DNA from: Apiospora phragmitis
Lineage: Eukaryota; Ascomycota; Sordariomycetes; Amphisphaeriales; Apiosporaceae
Direction: 5' to 3'
DNA: 64,000 nt
Assembly (NCBI GenBank): GCA_038363925.1
Contig: JAQQWL010000016.1
Location: forward strand, 186,001-250,000
In this document: piece by piece, positions 22,613 through 34,500 of the stretch
Layout: each line of letters opens with the position of its first letter
Numbering within the stretch: position 1 is the first letter of the stretch
The notes under the pieces: model-generated
Told to the model about the DNA's origin: nothing
Database searches by the model: none
What the model saw: only the letters and a program-made list of their open reading frames with translations
Made by a program: the position numbers and the translations under genes

Positions 22613-23058
22613 TTACGGCTTGGACGAGATCCGCACAGCAAGCTTGTATCATTAGATACATGGCAGAGACGGTTACTAGAAAGGGCTGCTCGGAGGTATG
22701 AGCCAACAGCCAAGTACGTACACCACATCAAGAACCGACTGGGTAATTAATGCCTTCCATTGTATGATTAAAATGTACTCCGTACCAACTCCAAATAAGC
22801 AACTGCACCCCTGTAGCAGGGCAACTCAATTGAGGCTGCTGACGTTATGCAGTCCTTCAGCTCGTGTATGAAACAGTATATCTCTAGCCCATTCATATGC
22901 AGCGTATGAGTTACTTAGTAGTTGACCAATGTTCCAGACCAGTGCGCCGAGTAGTTGAGGTGCAGTATACATCCGGTCAATTGGGTTCTATCACCTCGAT
23001 CTTGATTGAATTGATGCAGACATCTAACCTACTTACTGTTGCAGCCTCGCCGCGCTTT

Positions 23059-23060
<2 letters not shown>

Positions 23061-23090
<30 letters not shown>
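23061..23090. repeat. Poly-T tract, 30 bp
   Basis: An uninterrupted run of 30 T, preceded by a pyrimidine stretch. Its length in the assembly may be unreliable. Confidence 0.9.
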
Positions 23091-23091
<1 letters not shown>

Positions 23092-23308
23092 GCACAAATA
23101 GCTATCCGTGTGTGGTTTAGCGCGTTCAGCCCAGGGGGTGATAGCGACGCCAGTTTGCCAAAAATTGACTTTTACTTGCTCGGAGAGAGAAGACAGCTGG
23201 AGTCAGTACCTAAGATAGAGTCGAGTGCCTGTACCTGGAAGGTTGAATTGACGGAATGAGCTCCATCAAAATCAATCAATCAATCCTGTAGTTGGTGGAC
23301 AAGTTACA

Positions 23309-23405
23309 ACAGCCAGCAGCGACTCAGCACATCACAGCACAGTACAGCACAAAGCTCAGTACAGTACATCACAGCTCAGAAGTCAGCCAGCACAGCTCAG
23401 CACAA
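23309..23405. repeat. Degenerate CAGCACA/CAGTACA repeat
   Basis: About 97 bp made of imperfect 5- to 7-base units (CAGCACA, CAGTACA, CATCACAG, AGCTCAG). It behaves as a diverged minisatellite. Confidence 0.7.
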
Positions 23406-24205
23406 CACTTGATCGCAGCTTCCCTCTGCCTGCCAACCTTAGGTACTCTAAATTTATTTTAGGGAGTTCCATCTTTGTTGTTGTAGAGCCGCAACCTTCT
23501 CATCACCTCACCTCACTGCAGGCCAATCTTTTTCCACTTGCGCATCCATCACGCATCCATCCCCCCCTTGCCATTGTATTTGTTCTTTCGTTTTGATACC
23601 CAGGAATCACATACTTCTGTACTTCTTCCTATCAGTTACATACTTTGGGTTCGGGCAGAAGTTGCAACGCACGTGCAGCCGTCACGTCACTGATACTGAC
23701 TGACAGACTGCCTGTCCCGAATTGTGGGAGACGCACTGCATGCGAGAAAAAGAAGCAAAGCCACCACCACACCTGGCCGACCTGCGAATTTCCTCCCTTG
23801 ACCACCAAGTCACAACAACCTCACCTCACGCGCCGAACGATTGTCCATCTCCCGCTGCCGACCAACCCATATTGTTCCGGCCCTCTCGAGAACCATCGTT
23901 CCTCCCTCCTCGCCCGTTACTTCTATTCTCCTCGAAAACCAATCAAACCTACTGATCCATGGCTGTATGTCACTCCCGACCGGATTCTCTTTGCGCATTC
24001 GACATACCACTGCATCAGAAGTCTGATGCGAAGTTCTCATTTGTACCAAGCTTTCAAAGCACACACACACTCCCTCAGCTGTCGCGTCTTTCCTTGATCT
24101 ACAAATAAGTTGGGTTGTACAATTCACGATCCCCTCCATCTTCAACCGCAACCCAACCCAGTATCTACCAAGCATCATGGCCTCAACTGGCCCCCTCCCC
24201 ACCCA

Positions 24206-26548
24206 ATGGAGTTCCATCACCAGATGGGATATCCTCCTGCACCTCCCCCGATGGCGGTATCGCAGCAAGGCTACTATCCCGCTCAGCCCGTCCAGTACCG
24301 GCGGGGCATGTACAGCGACGTCCGACTCGAGATGGGTACCCCCATGACTGACCCTCACCTCCAGCAACCGCGCCAGCCTTATAACCAAGGCTACATGCCT
24401 AACGGCGCCCCTGGCAGCCATCCCAACCTTCAGCCTGCGCCCGGCGCAACCCCGCTGCTACCAAACCAAGGTCGCGTCATCCAGACTGGCCCTATTCGAG
24501 TTCTCTGCATAGCCGATGTGCGAGGTAAGTTGGACTTCTCCGCGAGTGCGTCTCAAGTGCAGGGGACATGGTACTGACGGATTTGCAATACATAGGCAAT
24601 CTCCGATCTCTGAACGATCTCGCCAAGCAAGCTCGAGCCGACCATATCATTCACACGGGAGACTTCGGCTTCTACGATGACACGTCACTGGAACGAATCG
24701 CTGACAAGTGAGCTGAAATCGATGCACACATTTTTGGGAAATAGTATCTGACCGCGTGGCACTAGAACACTCAAGCACGTTGCGCAGTATTCTCCACTGA
24801 TATCCGAGCATGTCAAGAAGGCCATCGGCCAGGGCGGCCCCGGCCCTGTGAAGCAACGCTTCGCATCCCAGGACCTGCCTCTGTCTGAGCTCTCCATGTT
24901 CATTAGTGGCCAGGCCAAGCTCGACGTGCCTGTCTATACCGTCTGGGGTGCGTGCGAGGATGTACGCGTGCTAGAGAAGTTCCGATCCGGCGAATACAAG
25001 GTCAACAACCTGCACATTATTGACGAAGCTCGCTCCATGCTGCTCGAGATCGGAGGTGTCAAGCTTCGACTGCTTGGTCTGGGTGGTGCCGTTGTCATGC
25101 ACAAGCTCTTCGACAATGGCGAGGGCCGAACGACCATTGCTGGTGGCCAGGGTACCATGTGGACAACACTTCTTCAGATGGGAGAGCTTGTTGATACTGC
25201 TAACCGCGTTTACGACCCCACGGAGACCCGCGTATTCATCACGCACGCCTCGCCGGCCCGAGAAGGTATACTGAACCAGCTCTCTGTGAGCCTGAAGGCG
25301 GACTTCTCTATCTCCGCTGGTCTCCATTTCCGATACGGAAGCTCCTACAACGAGTTCAGTGTTAACCCCACGCTGGATCACTATCGCGGCAAGCTCGCTG
25401 CCTCCAAGGCCTCGTTCAACGATGTTTGGGAGACGGTGAAGAGCGAGGTGGAGCCCGCCATTCAGCAAAACGAGGCTCAGCAGAACCTACTGCGAAACGC
25501 TCTGAACCTTGTGGAGAAGATGCCTACAACCGCAGCTGGTGGTAACCCGTTCGGCGGCCCTGTCGGCGGCTCTGCTGCCCTCGGACAGGTGGACGAAAGC
25601 GCCTTCAAGAATATGTGGAACTTCAACCTGGCGGATGCTGCCTTTGGTTGGTTGGTACTGGAGATTCAAGATGGCCGAATCGGTACCGAGATGAGAGCAC
25701 AGGGTTTCAATTTCTCTCACCGTGGTGCCAAGCAGCAACCCAACATGCCTGCCACGAACTCGCCTTCGCCTGCGCCCATGGCTAGTGGAGCACCTGCTGC
25801 GAACATGCCACCTACTGGCCCCCAGCGGGCTCCATCCGCAACCCAGCCCAAATCGGCCAATGCTACGCCATTGCAGCCGAAGCCTGCCACGCCCAAGCCA
25901 TCTGCTCCATCTCCCGCACCTGCCTCCGCAACCAAGGAGAATGAGAAGCCTACGAATGGCACAGCTACTGGTCCTGACACAGCACCTTCGCCTGCTCCTC
26001 GGGGCGGAGCTGCTTCTGAAATCATTGGCCTCTTCATTATGAATGTCCAGTCGGATGAGCAGGCCCGTGATATCTTCACCGATGAGCACAAGGCCAAGAT
26101 CACTAAGATCGACAAGTGGGGCGCCTCATCTCAGAACAAGGTGGCACACTTCCCGACCATCGACGACCGTGATCATGCCTATGCCAGCCTTCCGGACGAC
26201 TATAAGGTCCGCCAGACTGAGGACCGATCCAAGCCCCTTGTCAAGATCTTCCAGCCCCGGGAGAGCAAGACTTTCGCCAACCGCGGTGGAGCTGGCACCT
26301 GGGGCAGCAGCAGCAGAGGAGGCACCAACTCGAACCGCAGTGGCTACCAAAGCGCCACTGACCGCGGAACCGCTAGTGGCGGCGAGAGCGGTCCTGAAAG
26401 CGGCCGTGGAGGACGCGGACGGGGTGGAAGCCGAGGTGGACGAGGTGACCGCGGCGGTCGGGGTGGACGTGGCGGCCGTGGCGGCGCCAAGGGCGATGGC
26501 GGCAGCGCATCACCTGCTCCGGTTTCCGCAACTCCGGCGGATTCTTGA
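24206..26548 (+). CDS. DUF2433 fungal protein: degenerate metallophosphoesterase core plus RGG tail
   Basis: Exons are 24206-24524, 24596-24707 and 24766-26548, with both introns GT/AG, giving 737 residues. The N-terminus is Pro/Gln-rich. The core follows the calcineurin-like phosphoesterase order, but key metal ligands are changed: IADVRGN (about 103) has Arg where Asp-x-His is usual; HTGDFG (about 130) is kept; WGACED (about 204) replaces GNH(D/E); ITHASP (about 302) keeps His; GLHFRYG (about 329) replaces GHxH. This matches the fungal DUF2433 family as I know it. A Pro/Ala/Ser linker follows, then a conserved block near 26020-26260 and a C-terminal RGG/RG repeat (about 687-720), typical of RNA-binding proteins and a target of arginine methylation. 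A non-catalytic or RNA-linked role is inference. An in-frame upstream ATG at 24110 is less likely. Confidence 0.85.
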
Positions 26549-28227
26549 AGTAGCCAAAACCAGGCAAAATAGCCTGGTTGCCACCGATGCATTCCCATAT
26601 TACGCTTAATCTCACTTGTACAACTCGGTTCTCGCATGAAAATCAGCTTCTGTCGTTCAACTGGCGTAGAGGGTTCATTAAAAAAGAGTCGGCCAGATGG
26701 AGGAAGGGGCTCTTACTTTATTGGAGGGACATGGCCACCCCTCGTTCAATGGTGAACACGGATACGATGCAGGCAGGTCTTTTGACCTGCTGCTAGACAT
26801 GATACGACGCTTTTCTCCCCTGTACCACAAACCATTTGGCCTTCACGGGTCTTTCTCCCCCAACCTGTCACTTTCTCCCCACTAATCACACGTCTTCATC
26901 GAGGAGCTCGAGGGAGAATGGAGTGGGATGGCTTGTGGGAGGTCGTGAATGAGAGAGGACAGGTTGCTTTTGCATGATAGGTACTGCCGACCCTGATATG
27001 AAGCGGGCGATTGAGGTACACTTTCTACTTTGCTGGTATGAAATACAAAAAAAGATCTCAGACAATAGGTCAGGCTTGACTTGGATCATTCTTGCGCTTT
27101 TTGCAACGTGTGTTAATTCTTCGCCCCCTTTCTGGAGTGGGACTGGCTTCCTCGGTGGCCCATGTACTATATGATTCATACCATGATGTTTCCCGGCCTT
27201 GCTTGCATTCTCGTAAAGATCTGACTGTGATGTTCAGAGTATGTGATTAATGACCCATACATGATCGCCTAGAACGCCTGGTAGGAGCGAGCTGTTTTGT
27301 TTCTAAGAATAGAGAGGGCAGACGAGATACGAGATCCATGGGTCGATTCATCTATGGAGACTGCTGATCTTCACCATACTTGATGAGCAATTTTCTGGGC
27401 CACTGATATGGTCCAAGTGGCTCAGCTCGTAAAACGAAGATCACCCAGTACGACAGACATCAGGCACAAATACATGTAAGTTGGATTATTAGAATTTTGC
27501 AATATGTTGCCCAAGTGCTATTTTTGTATACACAAGTTACTTGCTTGCTTTCTACTTGCCAGAAATCGTCAGTTGCGTCAGTTGCGCCATTTCGCTCAGG
27601 AGATAATGATATATATAACCTTGGAACCCTGTTGTCCGTCATCCATTTGGGGGGTTTGTCCTCGCAACGTTTCTATAAGTTATGTGTTATCATACATTTA
27701 TTTTGACGAGAGTTCTTTTCCTCCTCTTTCCGGCCCGAACACCTCCACCTGTTCCCATTTCCCTTTATCCCAACTCCTACTCGATGCAGCAGCCCAGACA
27801 TAGCAGTTTCGTTTCATTACTCCACTGAGCCCTTTATCCGCCTTTCCCTTGTCAGTTTGGACACCACGGATTTTGTTTAGTCCATCAGAATCTCTCCTTT
27901 CAACACCTCGTCTCGCTTTTACGGCCGGAAAATGAGAAGGAGGAAAGAGAGACAAATCGAAAAGATGGGCCCGCTCAGAAACGATAGATGGCGGCGTTGT
28001 CTGAGGAGGCAAAAGAAAACCCCCACTCCTCGCTGATGTGATGTGCGTGATGCTTCGTTTCGTCGCGGCAAAAGAAGAAGAAGAAAAACACCGAGTCAAA
28101 GATCCCAGTGGCGATGGATTGCCCTCCAAGGGTGGTCAAAACCCATCACCAATAAACTCCAAATATATGCAATGACGTAGAGGCATGAACAGGACGATGT
28201 CCCAGCTTGGGTCTGGCTTGGCTCATT
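26549..28227. other. Convergent intergenic region
   Basis: 3' flanks of the DUF2433 gene (plus) and the Zds gene (minus). Open frames here start at non-ATG codons or are short and of poor composition. No RNA gene or repeat was recognised. Confidence 0.5.
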
Positions 28228-28504
28228 CTATATAGGGACTTCCGCCAGACGGGTCGGTTCATACTCCTCCATCTCGTCCGGAGCTGCGGTGCTGCTGCTG
28301 CTGCTAGTCACCACGCCTGGTCGGGCTCGGATATCGCTATTCCTTCGGCCAGGAAGATCACCCAGTTCGTGTTCGCCGTGGATTCCATAGCGCTCGCTCG
28401 GCTGTGGGGAGTGGTTTCTCGACACTACGACGCGCACACGCTTTCCCACGCGAGTCCTGGCTCGGCGGAGTCTCGCAGATGACTTGTGACGTCTTTCAGA
28501 AAAG
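28228..28504 (-). other. In-frame open extension beyond the Zds stop codon
   Basis: After the TAG at 28522-28524 the same frame stays open for 97 more codons to 28228. The residues are strongly basic (SFSERRHKSSARLRRARTR) and then acidic and Ser-rich. It could be reached by splicing out 28505-28582 (weak GTATAG donor, TTACAG acceptor, 78 bp, in phase) or by readthrough. It may instead be ordinary 3' UTR. Confidence 0.3.
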
Positions 28505-28521
28505 CTGTAACGCACGTTGGA

Positions 28522-31500
28522 CTACCACATGTCGTCGCTTCGCTCATCCTGTTGTTGCTGGCGGCGGCGATCGTCACTATACCCTCGATTATGCCCATCA
28601 CCGCCGTTCCGATCCTTTGCGCCACCATGATCATAATCATAGATCTCGGCGTCCTCAGGATAATCGCCCGAGTCATGCGGCATGCCCCCATCGTCATATT
28701 GTTGTTGATCGTCCCCATACTGTGATTCGGACTGCGTATTTGCATGTTAGTATATGACGAGAGGAAGGGTTTGATATCCCAGCTGCATCTGTGGGAACCG
28801 ACTTACCCCCCTGTGGTATTCAAAATTGTAGCGGTCCATGCTTTCCTGGGCTTGCTGCTGTTCCAAGTATTCCTGTTCTCGTTGCTCTTGCTCACGCCGC
28901 TTTCGCTCTTCCTCTTGAAGCCTCTTTTGCTGAGGTGACATGGGCACCTGGATCTGAGGATGCATAGCCTGGACTTTAGCGAGGTATGCGTACATAAAGT
29001 TGCTCAGTAGTACTTGGCTGTGCAGCGCGCGCGGGGGTTAGCCAGCTTGATATGAGCCATACGGTATATCGCTCGCTCTTCCAGGATCGGAAATCTGGTC
29101 CAGTGGTAGTCAACATCAGGGGCCATAGGCTTATAGGGCGCCGGCTCGGGAGAATGAGGTCGAGCATGCGACTTCCTGCCACCCGAGTCCCGGTCACCCT
29201 TCTTCTTGCCGCCAAAAAAGCTGGAGAATATCCCATCCTTCTCCTTCTTGGTGTCTCCAGATTTCCGGCTACTCTCCTTTCTCCGTTCTTCTTCCAGCTT
29301 GCTGTCCGCGGTGTCTCGATCCAGGAGTAAGCTTTCCCTCCCCTTCTGTTTAACATTATCGATTGACGTCTGTAATACATCCAGTCGTACATTATCGTGC
29401 GCCTTCTCGACGATAGCCTTCGCCTTGGACTTTTTCGATTCCTCCTCTTCTTTTTTCTTCTTGTCTTTGTCATCGCCACTCTTGAACCATTTCCAACCCG
29501 TAGGTTTGCTGACCGACTCCTTTTTGCTCTTTTTCTCCGGTTTCTTCTCCTCAGCAGGCAGAGTAGGAATGAAAGTTAAACTGTCAGTCCGGCCAGAGTT
29601 GAAGCCTGGTAAAGGTGCGGGGTTCTGTGCAATATCATTGAGCGTCTGACTTGGGAGTCTTTGGTGGTCGCGGGCAGGTTGCTGGGATGTAGATGTTTTC
29701 CGTTGCGGCTGATGCTGTGGTTGTTGAGGAGCCTGTTGGTATTGTGGTTGCTGCTGCTGCTGCTGCTGCTGTATTTGCTGGCCATAATTAGGTCTCCTGC
29801 TTGACCGGGCTGGCGGCTCATCGGGTACTTGAGGGATGGCTTGTGAAGACTGGGCAATATTCGATTGCGAGGACGACCGTGCAGGGAAGGGCCTTGAGTG
29901 TTGGTCTGCAAATTGAGGATCCGATGGTTCTTCTTCAATCACAGATGTTTCAGCAATAGGCGGAGTAGAAGAGGACGACTGGGGGCGGTCATCTGTTGCG
30001 CTGCGGCCGAATTCCGTAGGTCTCGATGGTGCCGGATCCTGGTTTCCTTGGTAGTCCCCGTACGCTTCGGTTGGCTGTTCACGGTTGAAAGGCTGTTGCC
30101 TCCGTACAGATCGGCTCGGGCGCGAATAGTTTTCGGCAATAGGCTCGGATTGCACGCGATTCAGACCGTATCCTGGTGGCGCCTCGATGGGCGAGTTTGT
30201 GATGTCACTGCCGCCTTCTTCTGTTTGCCGTGCCGCAATGCGCTTGGAGAACGAAGGGCGATCCCTGACTGATCCTCCATGTCGGTCCTTAAGACTACCA
30301 CCCTTTCGATATGTAGTCCGAGTCGAACGTCGAAGACCCGTGCCAGGAACAGCCGGCAGGATGGGCTTATCTTCCGAGGTACCGTCACTGTTGCCATCTT
30401 GTAGGGCTAACTTTTGCACTGCCCTTGATGGGTCATTCATCAGTTCATCCAAACTCAACTCGGCTGCTGCCTGTGCCTGGCCACTAGTCGAATTCTTCCT
30501 TTCCAATCTTTCGGCACCGTCTACATATCCATCAGCACCCCGGCCCCCTCGGTTGTCTATCTGCCTGGAAAGCATGGATTTCTGCCGCCTGAGCCCACCC
30601 GAGTCACTCCGGTCCAAGCCGTCGACCGAGAGCATCGAGTCGCCGGACCTTCTCTTTATAGATTGGACTCGCTTTTCCAGGAAGTTCTTGAATTCCGTGG
30701 GCGCTAGTTCGGGGTGAACCCCAGCAGGAACCCACAGAAGTCGCGAGGGATCGGCTTCGTCGTCATCACCCTGGGGCGCAACAGACATCAGGGACATGTT
30801 CTGGAAGGGTAACAGATCAGGATCTTGGCTGTTGGAAACGTCCATGGACATGCGCCGTAGCGCTTGTAGATTGCTGAGCTCCAGCGCGATGTCATTTGGG
30901 TTGTTCATAGTTCCGAGAGGAAACTGCGACCCTTCGTCCCGCATGTCACGTAAAGTTGGCGACAATGGCGAGGACGGAGATGAAGGATTGCCCTCGTGAT
31001 TACCATTCATTTGGCTGGGCCGGCGTCCCGGAGCGGTTTGAGATTTCTTGATCTGACTGCCATTCACGCTCGGCGGAGAAGAGTCCTGCATGCCACCGTC
31101 CTGATCGGATATCGAGCGCACAAGTTTGAGTCGGTGTTCCTCGGGAGAAGGAGGCTCATGCCTCATGATCTGCTCACCGCCATACGGAGAAGCAATAAAG
31201 CTCATGGGCCGGTCGCCTTGCGAGTAATCATCGTCGTCGCCGTACAGGGTACCTATCGTTTCTGTGATATGATGACTTGAGTCGGAGATGGACAGCTGGT
31301 TGGCATGACCGCGACGACTCGAGAAGCTGCCACCAGCATCGCGAGGCCTAGAGGAGGTCTATACAACGGAATACAGTGTTAGCAATCACGTGTCCATCTA
31401 TAGAACTACACGGTCTTGCCGCGCCTAGCACTATCGACGGGAAAAGGATGCCCAAAGCTAGGTGGTAAGAAGCATATTGCTCCTGCCAAAAAGGCACATA

Positions 31501-31572
31501 TATGTGACATGGATAAGGAGATGACAGCCTTAGGGTTGCACACAAGTGCAGAATCGTCGCACTCACCATCAT
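28522..31572 (-). CDS. Zds1/Zds2-type PP2A regulator with Zds C-terminal domain (one-base frame break)
   Basis: Yeast Zds1/Zds2 bind the PP2A subunit Cdc55 and control mitotic entry, exit and cell polarity. Proposed exons: 31567-31572 (ATGATG only), 28807-31358 and 28522-28731. Introns run 31359-31566 (GTGAGT...ATAG) and 28732-28806 (GTAAGT, TACTAAC branch, GCAG). The N-terminus has the family-like SISDSSHHITETIGTLYG. The middle is disordered, Ser-rich, with a CAG-encoded Gln run (29750-29771) and a Lys/Glu-rich segment. The Zds_C block DYHWTRFPILEERAIYRM starts near residue 752 and continues as HSQVLLSNFMYAYLAKVQ. These two halves are in different frames: one base appears to be missing in the CGCGCGCG run at about 29024-29035. 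With it, the coding length is 2769 nt (922 residues). A coiled, Gln/Glu/Arg-rich tail follows. The first exon is the least certain part. Confidence 0.88.
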
Positions 31573-34500
31573 CTAGTATTTGCAGTGAGGCCTCTGGAGA
31601 GGCCCGGCCCACGCTGTCTTCTCCCCTTATATCGCTGTTCGGCGGCGCGAGGCACAGAATCGAGGAGCCCGCGCAACTATCATGAGGGTCGCACGTGGCC
31701 GTCGGCGGCACAGATCGGCGGGTTCTATGCGATGGTGCGTCGGCTGGATGTACTGGAAATGTGGAAGCGGCGTGTGTGTTGTTGTGCGAAGATAGATACA
31801 AAGTAAGAAACGGGGTTGCCAGCAGGCGGGCGGCAGGGCAGGGATCCAAAGAAAGCCGTAGCGCTAAGTCAACAAGTGGTTTCGCGTGAGCCCGAGAATA
31901 TGCCCAATAACACTTGCTCCGACAGTGCCGACCGTGGCAATAACGATAAAAGGGGGTAGTCTCGCCGGAGTGGTCAGTTTCGAAAAACACGACGTGCCAG
32001 TGTTTGCAGGGCCGTGGTAAGGATGGCGGTGATGGTGCTGTATGGGACCAGGCAAGTTCGTAGAATGTGGAATCGTCTCTTGTCCCCCCTGCCACTCGAT
32101 CGGGTTATGGCCTGGGGTGGTGCTCTTTTGATTTGCTCGATTTCAGCTCAAGTTGTCGGTCGTCCGGTCTGGCGAAGCGGATTAGACCAAGAGGTACGTA
32201 CGGATGAACGAAAAGAAGATCAATCCAATGGATTGAACGGGATTGAATGGATAAACGTGAGCAACAAAAACGGTGGTGGACAGCCAGTAGCGGGCGGTTA
32301 GGCATAAAGTGGCAGCCGTGCAGGCCGAGCATTCTTTACTTACCTGCCTACAGCAGGCAGTAACTCGGTACGGACAGCCAACCTAATCTAATACACACAT
32401 GCAAGCAATTGCTAACTAATGAGAAGCAATGCATCAATGCATACCTACTTACTTACCTACTTACTTACTCAACATTATGTACTTACACAGCAAATAGGTC
32501 TGTCTATAGCCTTCGTCCACCCACTCACTCCTTCTTCTTTCTTCTTTCTAGCCTACCCTACCTGAGGCCTCTAAGGGGGGGAATCCATGTGCTGGATTAT
32601 GCCTAGATAAGTCTTTAAGTAATGTGACGTTAGGTTAATCCGCCCGCCTGTCTGGCATTTAATTGGGTCGCTTTGACGGGCACTGATGGATTTGGCGGCG
32701 TTGTTCTTGGGGTACAAGGGGTGCCACTTACAGCACTGCAAATTGATGTACAGCTCAGTTGTACCTACACGCCTAAGGCCTTATGTCCAATTGATCCATG
32801 CTACCAGTCAATTGGTGAGTGGGTTCGTTCATGTTGTCTTCAATGTAATGTAGCATTGTCTTTGACTACCGCTACCTACAGGCAGACCTAAATCCGATCA
32901 ATGGAAGGTTCAATATTAGGAACATTCAATTCGGGTTTCTGCTCAATTTTATTTGGCGCCGGCGCATAGCCAGCAGCAGTCGTTCAAGAGCAAATCAAAC
33001 ATGAAGCCTGCCTGCTGACAGTGTTTTGTACTGCAGGGCATGATGTTCAGGGCAGCTAAGCAGCCGAATTATGGCTCTCCGATCTCAGCCCCCCTGGAAT
33101 CATCACGTGTGGTCAATGTCGGTATGGCCCACCCGCGGTGGTCGGGCCACGGATCGGATGTACAGCTCTGAAGGGAAGAAGAGGGAAATGCATCGAGTCC
33201 AGATTTGGTATCGAGGCCCCCGCTTGCATCAAGCAATTGAGATCGAAGGTGTGGCTTTGCCTTTTCTCATTCATGGGAGGTGATGGCATCGCCGAAACGA
33301 GATCATGGCGTAATAGCTGTCAAACCAGTGCCCAATCAGGACATCACGATGGTGCATCATTCTGCATGAGCAAGACCCAGGCTCCCAGAACTTTGGGTCT
33401 TCTCGTCATCGGAGAGAACACCATGCGCGGCAGCGCAATCGAGAGAGATGGGTGGGAGAGCAAGAGACCCTTGCTTCCACTTACTTGCATCTGGCATCTA
33501 TGGCTAGGTCCTAGTCCCAGCACTTGCGACAATTGCATCGAGCAAGACGAACATGACGAAAAAGAATAAAAGAGAAGGGGAAGAAAAAAAAGACCGGAAC
33601 ACACATTGAACTCAACTAACGAGCAATATAAAATCAAGTACAGACGATCCCGGGACTCTGTCCATCCACCTATTTCTTATGTAAGTAGGGATCATCGTCA
33701 TATGTGTAAATGCACGTAAAGGATCTCATCCCATCCCATCCCACATCCCCTGTCTCGATTACCAAAAATAAAGATAAAAATGGGCTTCTCTTCTTTGGGT
33801 GTCGATGCCTTTCAGAGCAGGCCGTGGCCTCGTTCTTCAAGTGATCCAAGAAACCACATCACCATGTGTCTGATCTGGTTGCAATCAGGTACATCAGAAA
33901 TGCCAGGTTTGCCTGGATTGGCGCCTTCCCGCGATTTGTAAGACACGACAATTTGACTTCCGATACATTTTGGCTTTGGAGAGGAAGACTTCCCGCAGCA
34001 GGCCGTGGTGATCTTAGATTCCGTGCCTGGCACCTCGACTGTCAGATGTTATTGAACCATATATTGTCTCTTCTCCATCATCACACATGTGCGCTGTTTG
34101 TCCAGCCAGACCTCCTCGCCTGGATGTGTTGCCGTCCGCACTCCGGGCGTTGCAGTACAGCAAACGACAAACATGATATTCGTCGTGTTCTCAGTCATCT
34201 CTGACGATGTTTTGCAGATTCTTCTGTGGTTGGCAAACGGTTTTCGGCCCCGGTGTATGCCTGCATGGATTTCCCCTTTATACAAGTCTGCCATCTCGCG
34301 AACTCCTGCATAGGTATTGCTCCCTCAATCCGGGTTGGAGAAGGTCATTGGCAGTTCACGTGCTTTGATGATTGATACCTACGCTGTTTCCCCGCCCCGA
34401 CGCTTCTCCATACAGTACTTACCTAGTAGTTATTAAATGAATGACAAGTAATGTATAATTGGAGAAACAGCACAACTCCCTAGTAATGAGGGTCGACAAT

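Larger units (their letters stand above)
22613..24205. promoter_or_regulatory. Intergenic region and probable promoter/leader of the DUF2433 gene
   Basis: It contains the COQ5 3' flank, a 30-bp poly-T tract, a CAGCACA-rich degenerate repeat and a C/T-rich stretch near 23480-24110 that looks like a leader. No conserved coding sequence is seen. Confidence 0.45.

Noticed and set aside
27698..28129. 143-codon minus-strand frame between DUF2433 and Zds genes
   Set aside because: Begins at a TTG, Ser/Lys/Gly-rich and unrecognised; more likely 3' flanking DNA.
31406..32095. 229-codon minus-strand frame upstream of Zds
   Set aside because: Starts at a non-ATG codon; the part near 31570 overlaps the proposed Zds start but in another frame, and there is no recognisable domain.
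33138..33569. 143-codon plus-strand frame in the long intergenic region
   Set aside because: Starts at a non-ATG codon or weak context, no family match recognised, no intron or codon-use support.
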